This document shows positions 18,010 through 26,700 of a DNA stretch of 64,000 nucleotides, piece after piece; the stretch's first letter is position 1; every line of letters begins with the position of its first letter. Source of the stretch: an uncultured Clostridium sp. (lineage in GTDB: Bacteria; Bacillota; Clostridia; Christensenellales; CAG-138); contig UQNF01000001.1 in the NCBI GenBank assembly GCA_900542285.1, positions 80,257-144,256 on the forward strand, read 5' to 3'. Under the pieces are notes generated by a model. The model ran no database searches. It worked only from the letters and a program-made list of their open reading frames with translations, and was not told the DNA's origin. Both the position numbers and the translations under genes were made by a program.

Positions 18010-19185
18010 GTGCGAAATCGAACCTGTACAGGCTGTGCTGCCTGTGCAAATTCATGCCCCCAGAAGCTTATCCATATGGAACCGGATGCCGAGGGCTTTC
18101 TGCGTCCTACGGTGCAGGAAAAAGGTTGTATTGATTGCGGATCATGCGAAAATAGCTGCCCGATTCTGCATCCAATGTGTTATCAAAGCAATGAGCCAAC
18201 GGAGATAAAAGCTTTTTGTGCTCAATATCGGGATGAACCTATCAGGCTGGCAAGCACTTCCGGAGGCGTGTTTACTGCGCTCTGTGAATGGGTGTTTCAG
18301 CGTAAAGGTATAGTGTTCGGCGCTGCTTATGACGATTCATATCAGGTAGTTCATACAAGAGTTGATGACAAGGAAGAGCTTGATAAACTCCGTACGGCGA
18401 AATATGCTCAGAGCAAAATCGGATACTGTTACACCGAAATTAATCAGCTGTTGAGCAATGGCTGCTATGTCCTTTTTTCCGGAACTCCCTGTCAAGTAGC
18501 CGGACTATCTGCCTTTTTAGGTAAAGAATATGAAAGGCTTATCTTGGTGGATGTGATTTGCCACGGAGTTCCTTCTCCTGCGGTTTGGCAGGAATACAGT
18601 AGGTATCGCTGCCATACAGATGCACAGGGCGCTGCCCCAGCCTCGATCAATCTCCGGAGCAAGATTTCCGGATGGCCAAGTTACTCTGTAAGCTTTGAAT
18701 ACAAAAACGGAGCTATCTACAATGCTCTAAACTCGAAAGATCCATTTATACGGGCTTTTGTTGGAGATTTATGCCTTCGTCCCTCATGCTATTACTGCAA
18801 ATTCAAGGGACTGCACAGGAATTGTGATTTCACCCTTGGCGACTATTGGGGCGTATGGGATCAGGAGCCTGCGTTCAACGATGGAAAGGGAACATCATTG
18901 GTTTTGGTTCACAGCAAAAAAGGTGAGCTGATTTGGAATCAGCTTAACGATGCTCTGCGGTATAAACGAGTTGAAGCAGAATCTGCTCTTTCGGGAAACC
19001 CATCGGCATTGCAGTCTTCAGTTATGCCGTCCGTTCGTGAAACGTTTATGAGTCACTACACTCAACAAGATTTCAAAGAACTTGTCGACCATTTATGTCC
19101 TATTCCATCGCCAAACAGACAGCCTGTATGGAGACGAATACTGAAAAAGATTGCTCGCCTAACTCAGGCAATTAGGAGAAAATAA
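18010..19185 (+). CDS. F420 hydrogenase/dehydrogenase beta-subunit family protein, polysaccharide-cluster type
   Basis: The 391-residue frame starts with two 4Fe-4S motifs, CTGCAACANSCP and CIDCGSCENSCP, followed by the FrhB/FdhB-like N- and C-terminal domains (GGVFTALCEW, FSGTPCQVAGL, CHGVPSP, TLGDYWG). Members with ferredoxin-like N-termini are common in surface polysaccharide loci next to pyruvyl transferases; their reaction is unproven. The frame opens at GTG 18010, but the ribosome binding site AGGTGA at 17991 is ideally spaced for an ATG at 18002 in a different frame (see findings). Confidence 0.8.
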   Translation: MRNRTCTGCAACANSCPQKLIHMEPDAEGFLRPTVQEKGCIDCGSCENSCPILHPMCYQSNEPTEIKAFCAQYRDEPIRLASTSGGVFTALCEWVFQRKGIVFGAAYDDSYQVVHTRVDDKEELDKLRTAKYAQSKIGYCYTEINQLLSNGCYVLFSGTPCQVAGLSAFLGKEYERLILVDVICHGVPSPAVWQEYSRYRCHTDAQGAAPASINLRSKISGWPSYSVSFEYKNGAIYNALNSKDPFIRAFVGDLCLRPSCYYCKFKGLHRNCDFTLGDYWGVWDQEPAFNDGKGTSLVLVHSKKGELIWNQLNDALRYKRVEAESALSGNPSALQSSVMPSVRETFMSHYTQQDFKELVDHLCPIPSPNRQPVWRRILKKIARLTQAIRRK

Positions 19186-20276
19186 TGAAGAAAATTCTGC
19201 TCGTCTTCGGTACCAGACCGGAAGCAATAAAGATGTGTCCGCTGGTAAACGAACTAAAAGCCAGAGAAGGGGTAAAAACCGTTGTCTGCGTTTCGGGTCA
19301 GCATCGACAGATGTTGGATCAGGTCTTGGAGGCTTTTCATGTGGTTCCGGATTATGATTTATCCATCATGAAGGATAGACAGACGCTGTTTGACATCACC
19401 ACAAATATTCTTGACCGCATCAAAGCGGTGCTTGAGGAAGTAAAGCCCGATGTTGTGCTGGTGCATGGGGATACATCCACCACATTTGTTACTGCGCTTG
19501 CCTGCTTCTATATGCAGATCCCGGTCGGACATGTTGAGGCCGGTCTGCGAACCTATGACATCTACTCACCCTACCCCGAGGAGTTCAACCGACAGGCGGT
19601 AAGCATTATCAGCAGGTATAATTTTGCTCCAACGGAGCAGGCCAGGCAAAACCTTCTAAGCGAGGGCAAACGGCCTGAAACGATTGTTGTTACCGGAAAT
19701 ACAGCGATCGATGCTTTGAGAACCACTGTAAGGGAGGATTATTCACATCCCGAGTTGGTTTGGGCCTCTGACAGCCGCCTTATCCTAATAACTGCGCACC
19801 GCCGTGAAAACCTTGGGGAGCCTATGAATAACATGTTTCGGGCTATCCGAAGGGTCATGGATGAACATACGGATGTTAAGGCAATTTACCCAATACACAT
19901 GAACCCGATCGTGCGCAAAACAGCCGATGAGTTTTTGGGCGGTGATGACCGCATTCATATAATTGAACCGCTCGACGTTCTTGATTTTCACAACTTTCTT
20001 GCCCGCTGCTTTCTGGTTCTGACTGATTCCGGAGGAATCCAAGAGGAAGCACCTTCGCTGGGCAAGCCCGTCTTAGTCATGCGGAATACCACCGAGCGCC
20101 CCGAGGGAATTGCAGCAGGCACATTGAAGCTCGTTGGAACCGATGAAGAAGTCATCTATCGGAGTTTCAAGCAGCTTCTCGAGGATAATGAGGAGTATGC
20201 AAGGATGAGCAATGCCTGCAATCCCTATGGAGATGGCTTTGCCTGCAAGCGTATAGCAGATATTCTTGTACGTTGA
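19185..20276 (+). CDS. wecB: UDP-N-acetylglucosamine 2-epimerase (non-hydrolysing)
   Basis: The 363-residue enzyme interconverts UDP-GlcNAc and UDP-ManNAc, supplying ManNAc for surface polymers. Family motifs are intact: FGTRPEAIKMCPL at the start, SGQHRQM, VHGDTSTTF, VGHVEAGLRT, TAHRRENLG and TDSGGIQEEAPSLGKPVL. Length is normal. Its ATG shares a TAATG with the previous stop, and a strong terminator follows 43 bases downstream, making it the last gene of the polysaccharide operon. Confidence 0.95.
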   Translation: MKKILLVFGTRPEAIKMCPLVNELKAREGVKTVVCVSGQHRQMLDQVLEAFHVVPDYDLSIMKDRQTLFDITTNILDRIKAVLEEVKPDVVLVHGDTSTTFVTALACFYMQIPVGHVEAGLRTYDIYSPYPEEFNRQAVSIISRYNFAPTEQARQNLLSEGKRPETIVVTGNTAIDALRTTVREDYSHPELVWASDSRLILITAHRRENLGEPMNNMFRAIRRVMDEHTDVKAIYPIHMNPIVRKTADEFLGGDDRIHIIEPLDVLDFHNFLARCFLVLTDSGGIQEEAPSLGKPVLVMRNTTERPEGIAAGTLKLVGTDEEVIYRSFKQLLEDNEEYARMSNACNPYGDGFACKRIADILVR

Positions 20277-20319
20277 ATTAGATATGTGGGGTAATGCAGC
20301 ATTCACTCGCATAAATACA

Positions 20320-20358
20320 AGGGCCTGTCGAGTTATTCCCGACAGGCCCTGCTTTTGT
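20320..20358 (+). terminator. Rho-independent terminator of polysaccharide operon
   Basis: A perfect 11-bp GC-rich stem (20320-20330 with 20340-20350) and a 9-base loop, followed by a T-rich stretch. Confidence 0.9.
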
Positions 20359-20442
20359 TTTGAGCAATTTGGTCACAAGTATTGAAGCTATTTGTATGCT
20401 GTGTATGCACAACCATGTTAAGGAAAGCCGGGCATAAACGGC

Positions 20443-21354
20443 TCAGTTTTTTCTGATTTCGTTGGCAAACCTTAGCGCATCATGAACCGATGGAAATTGG
20501 GAGGATTCCGCTTCTGCAAGTTCCTGTTCATATTTTTCAAAAAAATTCGGCTCGTTTACGGAAGCCATTGCTATCGCCTCCGCTGTGAGCTTTCCGTTGC
20601 TCGTCATATTTTTCCCAACAAGCTTCCGAGCTTCCGCAGTATCACCGCTGATAAGCTTTGGAGTATCGAATGCCAATTTCAGTTCCTGCGGCGGTTCCTT
20701 CCCTCCAAGTCCACTGTTGCGTGGGCAGGCATACTGACATATCTCGCAGCCAATATAGGTACACATATGCTTTTTAACATGGTCGGGATGAATCGCTGAG
20801 TCCATTTCGGCCCGCATACATTTTCCACGCAAAATGCCCTTCTCCCCTATTGCCTGTACGGGGCAAGCCTGGCTGCACGCGCCTATGTTTCCACAGATTT
20901 CGGAACACGGAACATCGGGCTCGTTATACTCAAGAGGTTCAAGGCTGTCGATCGCCAAAGCAAGAAGTACCATTCGCGTTCCGAAGGGAGGTATTGATAC
21001 CAGCGAATTGCGGCACTGAATGCCTATTCCGGAGCTGAGAAGCTGGGGCTTCACCGGAATATTTGCCTTTTCTGCATGGATACCGTTCTCTTCCAAGAGT
21101 TCTATCAGCCCTTTTATGGAATGATATGCATGGTTTGACGCCGGATAATACGATGGGATCCTTGTTGATGAGTGAAAAGGCTCATACGGATAAACCAACA
21201 CAGCGATGGAAGCTGCAAACGGATATGCCGAGACTGCATCCATCACGAGATTATACTCATTTTCTGGGTCAAAATTAAAGCGCATGGGCTTAGTGTAATA
21301 TACGCGTGCAAAGCCCAGCCGTTCCGCCATCTTTGTTACATCCGAATGCTCCAT
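20443..21354 (-). CDS. QueG-like double 4Fe-4S protein (epoxyqueuosine reductase-related)
   Basis: A 303-residue cytoplasmic protein with an N-terminal domain like DUF1730 and a C-terminal two-cluster ferredoxin region (CGNIGACSQACP at about 149-160, then CEICQYACPRN). The overall order resembles QueG, the cobalamin/iron-sulfur enzyme that reduces epoxyqueuosine in tRNA, but it is shorter and the first cluster lacks one canonical Cys (Ile instead), so it may be a paralogue with another role. The ATG at 21354 has AGGTGAGG upstream; a GTG three codons earlier is less likely. Confidence 0.65.
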   Translation of the reverse strand: MEHSDVTKMAERLGFARVYYTKPMRFNFDPENEYNLVMDAVSAYPFAASIAVLVYPYEPFHSSTRIPSYYPASNHAYHSIKGLIELLEENGIHAEKANIPVKPQLLSSGIGIQCRNSLVSIPPFGTRMVLLALAIDSLEPLEYNEPDVPCSEICGNIGACSQACPVQAIGEKGILRGKCMRAEMDSAIHPDHVKKHMCTYIGCEICQYACPRNSGLGGKEPPQELKLAFDTPKLISGDTAEARKLVGKNMTSNGKLTAEAIAMASVNEPNFFEKYEQELAEAESSQFPSVHDALRFANEIRKN

Positions 21355-21417
21355 AGTCCTCACCTTTCGAAATCGATCAATTTATTCTACCATAAAGCAA
21401 TTCGCTGTTCAAGCGCT

Positions 21418-21445
21418 GCATATTTCCCACTAACAAGCATATACC
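21418..21445 (+). promoter_or_regulatory. Putative sigma-E-type promoter of yabPQ
   Basis: GCATATT (21418-21424) is a full match to the sporulation sigma-E -35 consensus, and CATATACC (21438-21445) after 13 bases fits most of its -10 (CATACAHT). Transcription would start near 21452, leaving the AAGGAGG site (21464-21470) in the message. The consensus is known from Bacillus subtilis; use here is inferred. Confidence 0.5.
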
Positions 21446-21477
21446 TTAGTATGAATCATACATAAGGAGGAAAAGTA

Positions 21478-21780
21478 ATGGCAGACAACAGACCCATGAT
21501 AGAAAGCCCAGGGCCTTTGCGGCTCAGGAGTCATGCTGTCCACATCGAAAACCGCGAGTTCGCAAGCATTACCGGAGTCAAGGATGTCCTAAGTTTTAAT
21601 GAGAATGAGATCATTTTGCTGTCGGACGGCGGAGGAATGACTGTGGAAGGGAATGATCTTCACATAACCAAGCTCAACCTCGAGGAGGGACAGATAATAA
21701 TCAGCGGTCAAATCTGCGCGCTTGAATATGATGATCTCCCTGCTCCGAAGGGTTCGCTGTTCTCACGGATGTTCCACTGA
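21478..21780 (+). CDS. yabP: Sporulation protein YabP
   Basis: A 100-residue protein of the YabP/YqfC family, containing the characteristic HIENREFASITGVKDVLSFN and the ending LEYDDL. YabP is made in the mother cell during sporulation and is tied to coat or cortex formation in Bacillus. It sits directly before yabQ, sharing TGATG, as in other Bacillota, and has a strong GGAGG site. A sigma-E-like promoter lies upstream. Confidence 0.93.
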   Translation: MADNRPMIESPGPLRLRSHAVHIENREFASITGVKDVLSFNENEIILLSDGGGMTVEGNDLHITKLNLEEGQIIISGQICALEYDDLPAPKGSLFSRMFH

Positions 21781-22091
21781 TGCATAATGCTCTAAACGAG
21801 ATCCCGATTTTTCTAAGCTGCTTACGAACCGGTCTGTTGACAGGCGTATTGTACGAAATACTCTCGTTGTTTCGATTAAGCGGAAAACGCGTTTTATGCG
21901 CCGTTATCGATGTAGTGTTTGGACTTGCTGCGACGGCAGCCGCTGCACTGACTCTGTTGTATTGCGACTACGGCAGAATAAGGCTTTATGAGCTTGTGGC
22001 TATGATTCTTGGCGCATTCATTGTTCACCGCTATCCCGGAAAGCTAATTAGGAGTGCTTTTGCTGCGATAAAAAACAAAATCCACAGATAA
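21780..22091 (+). CDS. yabQ: Sporulation protein YabQ
   Basis: A 103-residue membrane protein with three predicted helices (about 8-27, 34-60 and 66-88), following yabP with a one-base overlap. The opening FLSCLRTGLLTGVLYEILSLFR is typical of YabQ, which is needed for spore cortex formation in B. subtilis. In many Clostridia the next gene is divIC; here it is not, a terminator follows at once. Confidence 0.85.
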   Translation: MHNALNEIPIFLSCLRTGLLTGVLYEILSLFRLSGKRVLCAVIDVVFGLAATAAAALTLLYCDYGRIRLYELVAMILGAFIVHRYPGKLIRSAFAAIKNKIHR

Positions 22092-22123
22092 AAAGATCCC
22101 ACGGTATTATTTACCGTGGGATC
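22090..22123. terminator. Bidirectional terminator between yabQ and the lipoprotein gene
   Basis: A perfect 12-bp stem (22095-22106 with 22112-22123) with a 5-base loop. On the minus strand it is followed by a T-run (AAAAA at 22090-22094 on the plus strand); on the plus strand a looser T-rich region follows. Confidence 0.88.
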
Positions 22124-22134
22124 AGCCTTTATCT

Positions 22135-22734
22135 CTATTTTTCAGGTTCGGCAGTGCCATCCGCGTTGGGATCGGGAGTCTGCATATATGCCGCTCCCCA
22201 AGGATTGGAATAGCCGTCAATTACCCATTTGTCGTCCTTATAGGTCATATTGATGTCATAGCCGGACTGGTCGTTTTCAGAAATAAAGCCCGTAAGCTTA
22301 ACGACTATGGTATCGCTGTTCACATCGCCTGTAAGCTCAAAGGTAAAGATCTTGCCTTTACCTTCTTTATATGTAAGCTCATCCTCGCCAAAGAAATCGC
22401 CGTCTCCCTTAGCTAGATAGCCCTGAGAAACAAGCTCGTCAAAGCTCAGATTGACCACTGCAGCATTGCCGTTTGCTGCATACTCCGCAAGATACTTCTG
22501 AATCGCATCGGGTATCTCATCAAAGCTCCAGCCTTTGATATGGAAGGTCAGATATTCGACCTTGGAATGATTATCATTTTTGGGACAGACGGCAGCGACA
22601 GCAGTAAACAAGGCAGCTTCTTCGCGGTTCAAACCCTCGGGAACCTCGTACACGTCGTCCTTCTTGCAAGCCGCACAGGGTATAAGCATGAGAGCGGCAA
22701 GAAGAATAACCATAAGCTTATTAATGAACTTCAT
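22135..22734 (-). CDS. Putative lipoprotein of unknown function
   Basis: This 199-residue protein begins with a signal peptide (KFINKLMVILLAALMLIP) and a Cys in PCAACKK suited to lipid attachment. The mature part is acidic, with predicted strands near the end (VVKLTGFISEND, YDINMTYKDDKWVIDGYS) that resemble small beta-sheet domains found in NTF2-like or DUF5105-like lipoproteins. No enzyme motif was recognised. The ATG at 22734 has a GGAGG site; the longer upstream frame is not supported. Confidence 0.75.
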   Translation of the reverse strand: MKFINKLMVILLAALMLIPCAACKKDDVYEVPEGLNREEAALFTAVAAVCPKNDNHSKVEYLTFHIKGWSFDEIPDAIQKYLAEYAANGNAAVVNLSFDELVSQGYLAKGDGDFFGEDELTYKEGKGKIFTFELTGDVNSDTIVVKLTGFISENDQSGYDINMTYKDDKWVIDGYSNPWGAAYMQTPDPNADGTAEPEK

Positions 22735-22768
22735 AATTCCTCCTGGTTGGATAGTTCTATCGCTCCTA

Positions 22769-22797
22769 ATTATAATGCATTTTGGCTTCAATAGCAA
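22769..22797 (-). promoter_or_regulatory. Promoter of the lipoprotein gene
   Basis: Minus-strand TTGCTA (22792-22797), 17 bases, perfect TATAAT (22769-22774), 35 bases before the start codon. Confidence 0.65.
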
Positions 22798-22880
22798 ATG
22801 CTTTTTCGCTGCGCACTTATTGCCTGTTGGGTTCAGGCAAAACCCTGTAATGCATATATATCGTTTGAGCTATGCTGCTG

Positions 22881-23615
22881 TTAGTTCTTCTCGCGCTTTG
22901 TGAATGGGGAGTCCAGAAATTTTTTAACTGATTCAAGAAACGAATCGATCTCCTCTCGGTTAGGCTTGTAGTAAACTTTACCTCCTTCCAACGACGATTC
23001 TACAAATCCATTGAAGACCAGTTTGTTCATATGATACGATACGGTCGGAGCAGTTATATTGAATATCTCCGCAAGCTCCAATCCGTAGCATGGGCGAGCA
23101 CAAATACAATGCAAAATCTCGAGCCTCGTTTCATCGGATAGTATCTTAAAACGTGCGGCTATCTTATTGCAATCACATCCGGCATACAGCAAATCGGTAA
23201 TGTCCTTCAAAAAAGCTCCGATTATTACATCCGGCGCACCGTCCTCGCTCTCCTTTACGGTTATCGAAACCGGAGAAAGCATGCTGATATAAACCGAATA
23301 GGAATCGGCTTCGGGCAATTGAAATCCGGCGCATTCCATAACATAGCTGCGAAGATCGGTTGCTTCGTTGATACGCTGCTCCAGTTTGTGTATTGTTTCG
23401 GAATAAATATCAGAATTCTCGTTTATTGCGTTGACTACCGGCCTAAGCAGCTCAAAAAGCTCACGAATGTGTTCCTCGTAATTCGTATACAGACTTATCA
23501 GTTTGCGTTTAAGCGCCACCGAGATATTCATCCTATTGATGAAGTCCAACAGCCCTTTCTCATCTTCATTCAGGAAGATCCTATGCAGCTCATCATTCTC
23601 GTTGAACTTCGTCAC
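22881..23615 (-). CDS. ArsR-family winged-helix regulator with long N-terminal domain
   Basis: The 244-residue protein has a C-terminal ArsR-type HTH (about 152-240): FKILSDETRLEILHCICARPCYGLELAEIFNITAPTVSYHMNKL-like order (helix, turn, recognition helix TAPTVSYHMNKL), then a wing GGKVYY. The first 150 residues are mostly helical and of unknown function, possibly a ligand-binding domain. It is divergent from the giant subtilase gene, 87 bases away, and may control it. The start is a GTG with no good ribosome binding site, so the N-terminus is uncertain. Confidence 0.8.
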   Translation of the reverse strand: MTKFNENDELHRIFLNEDEKGLLDFINRMNISVALKRKLISLYTNYEEHIRELFELLRPVVNAINENSDIYSETIHKLEQRINEATDLRSYVMECAGFQLPEADSYSVYISMLSPVSITVKESEDGAPDVIIGAFLKDITDLLYAGCDCNKIAARFKILSDETRLEILHCICARPCYGLELAEIFNITAPTVSYHMNKLVFNGFVESSLEGGKVYYKPNREEIDSFLESVKKFLDSPFTKREKN

Positions 23616-23639
23616 GAGAGGATTTGCGCAGAATATAGG

Positions 23640-23677
23640 TTATCGAAACAGCGAGAAATTCCCGGTATTTCGAATAA
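23640..23677. promoter_or_regulatory. Candidate operator between the ArsR-type regulator and the subtilase gene
   Basis: Inverted half-sites TTATCGAAA (23640-23648) and TTTCGAATAA (23668-23677) differ by one inserted base and face each other across about 19 bases in the short divergent intergenic region. A role as binding site for the adjacent regulator is inferred. Confidence 0.35.
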
Positions 23678-23702
23678 CTCAACTAATTAGGAGGTTTCTT
23701 GT

Positions 23703-26700
23703 ATGAACGCGAAACGACTCAAGATGTTCATATCAGGGATGATGGCTCTCCTGATGCTGTTCACTTACATGACCTTTGTAAGCGCAGCGGACATCGCAGC
23801 AAGCGACAAATCCGATAAGACGGATTTCAACGCTTCAATCGACAAGAACGGCGATGAATCAGCCGTTATCGATCCCAACACCGAGGTGACGATCCTTGTA
23901 AACGTCGGACACACGACCGCACTCCAGATAACCGGCAGTGTGGAAAACTCCACCAAAGCCGCTTCCTCCATTCTGAAGCAGCAGGCTGATGCAAAGAAGC
24001 AGATCGAAGACGTCCTCAATCAGAAGATTGAGATCGATAAGAACTACGTCCTTCTTTACAACGGTTTCAGCTTCAAGGAAACCTATGGTATGCTTGAAAA
24101 GATCAACGCCATCGACGGTCTTCGCGCAACCATCCCTGCAAAATTTGATGTTCTCGGCAATGCCGACGACGACATACTAACCCCCAGCATGGGCAATAGC
24201 ACCGTTACTACCGGCGCAACCGAAGCATGGGAGCTCGGCTATAGCGGAGAAGGCAGCGTTGTCGCGGTTATCGATACCGGAATTCTCAGAACCCATGAGG
24301 CTTTCAGCGTAATGCCCGAAAGCGGAAGGTTCACTCCCGAATACCTTGAAGGTATCTATGCTCAGTACGGCCAGTATATGCATGCCGGAAGCGATATCAA
24401 TCAGCTTTACTATAATGCTAAGCTTCCCTTCTGCTGGGACTACTATGACAATGACTACGATCCCAACCACACCGAGAGTGATCACGGTACCCATGTCGCA
24501 GGCATCGCAGCAGGCAACAACGGCGAAGATTTCAAGGGTATTGCTCCCGATGCACAGATCGTTGTTATGCAGGCTTTCCTTCCCGAGGGCGGCGCATATT
24601 GGACGGATCTGCTTGCAGCTCTTGAAGACTGCGTATATCTCGGCGTTGATTCCATCAACATGAGCCTTGGTTCCGCAGCAGGATACTCCACTCCCTATAC
24701 TTTCGTAGACGGCTTGGATGATGCTTTTGATATGCTTGAAGCACTCGGCATTTCCCTTGTTGCCGCAGCAGGCAACGATGGCAATACCATTGCATTCACC
24801 CACTATGGCAACTGGTATGTTGGCAGGCGTGAAGGCCTTGCTTCCAACCCCGATATCGGTCTTGTCGGATCCCCCGCATCATTTACTCAGAGCTTCGCTG
24901 TTGCCTCCGTAGTAAATACCGTAAGCAACACCGGCCATCTGATTTATAACGGTGAGGACTATTACTATACCTCGATCTCTACCGCACCCGCGCTTGGCAG
25001 CATCGAGGGTATCTATGAGATTGTTTACGCAGGCTATGGCTCTGTCGAAGAGTTCGATACAATATCTGCTGAGGGTAAGCTCGTCCTCGTTCAGCGCGGC
25101 AACGGATTGGCTTTTGTTGAAAAGTGCAACAACGCGATCGCAGCAGGCGCAGCGGGCATTCTCCTTTACAATAACATTGAAGGAAGCTTCCTGCCCAACG
25201 TAACCACCACAATTCCCTTCGGCGCACTGAGCCTTGCACAAGGCGAAGCAATTCTAGAGGGCATTGATGGAGGAAACACCACCGCTCTAATCGACGGAAG
25301 CCTGAGCTATGACTCAATTGCAATGGCAAAGAGCTCAAGCTGGGGAACCACTTCTGACCTGCTCATTAAGCCTGAGATCAGCGCACCCGGCGATGGCATC
25401 ACCTCCGCCGTCGGTCTTGGCTCGGACACCGATTATGAGACTTGGAGCGGAACCTCAATGGCAGCTCCTCATATCTCCGCTTCCATAGCGCTCGTCAAGC
25501 AACGTCTGCGCGGGATCTTTACCGACGCAACCGCACAGGAACTCAACGATCTTGCATACTCCTTCTTGATGAGCACAGCGCATCAGGTTCAGGGCTTTGT
25601 GCGTCAGCAGGGCGCAGGTATCGTCGATATTGCCAGCGCACTTGAGACTATGGCCTATCTCACCGTTCCCGGTTGTTCTCGCCCCAAGCTGGAGCTCGGT
25701 GACAATGAGGACGGAACATTTACCTTCACTTTTGTTGTAAACAACATCGGCGATACCGAACGCAGCTATACCATCGTTCCCTTCGCAATGACCGAATATG
25801 TTTACGATGCTGAGCATTCCGGCAGCTTCTACCTTCCCAATGAGGGCACCGTAACCGTAAAGCTCATCAACGGCACCACCTATGAAGTTACCTCTCTCGT
25901 TGACTTCGACGGCCCCGAGACTGTAACCGTTCCCGCAAACGGAACCGCAACAGTTACCATTACCATGACCGCTACCGAAGAGCTTATGGATTACTTCCAT
26001 GAGAACTGCGCTTCCGGCATGTATCTCGAAGGCTTCATTAAGCTGGTCGATAACGACGGCGAGAGCAACAATCTTTCCCTCCCCTTCCTCAGCTTTGTCG
26101 GCGATTGGGATTACCCCTCCATGCTTGACCGTGGTAATTATTGGCAGATCCCAACGGGTGAGTTCAACTATCAGCAGCTCACCACCGCCCCTGCAACCTA
26201 TGCTGGATACATGACCGATCAGGGCTTTGGTCTGAACAGATATGCAGACATGAAGGGCCACACCTTCAATCCCGATTGGAGCGCATTCTCCCCCAATGGT
26301 GACGGCATACTTGATGCGTTCACCTATATGGAATTCAACCTTCTGAGGAACGCAAAGCTCGTCACTATCAACATTGAGGATGCAGAAGGCAACATTCTTG
26401 ACAGCCTCTACACCTCTGACGAATATTCCTTCCGCAAGGAATACTTCACCGGAAGCATCAATGGCGGCAACACCTACAGCAGCCTCGTCGTTGACTACGA
26501 TGGTTCTGATATTGCTGAAAACGAAACGGTTTACATCGTTCTCGAGACTTGGCTTGACCACGAGGGATATACCCCCGAAGCAAATGAGAGCGGACGCTGG
26601 AGTATCCCCCTCACCAAGGATACCGTTGCTCCCGACATCATCGTAACCGAAGATGGCTTCAATGTCATCGACAGCAACTATGTCGCCTATTACTCCGTAC

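Noticed and set aside
21437..21464. A GCATATA and CATACATA pair before yabP that also resembles a sigma-E promoter
   Set aside because: Transcription would start at about 21471, downstream of the ribosome binding site, so the pair 19-20 bases upstream (21418-21445) is preferred.
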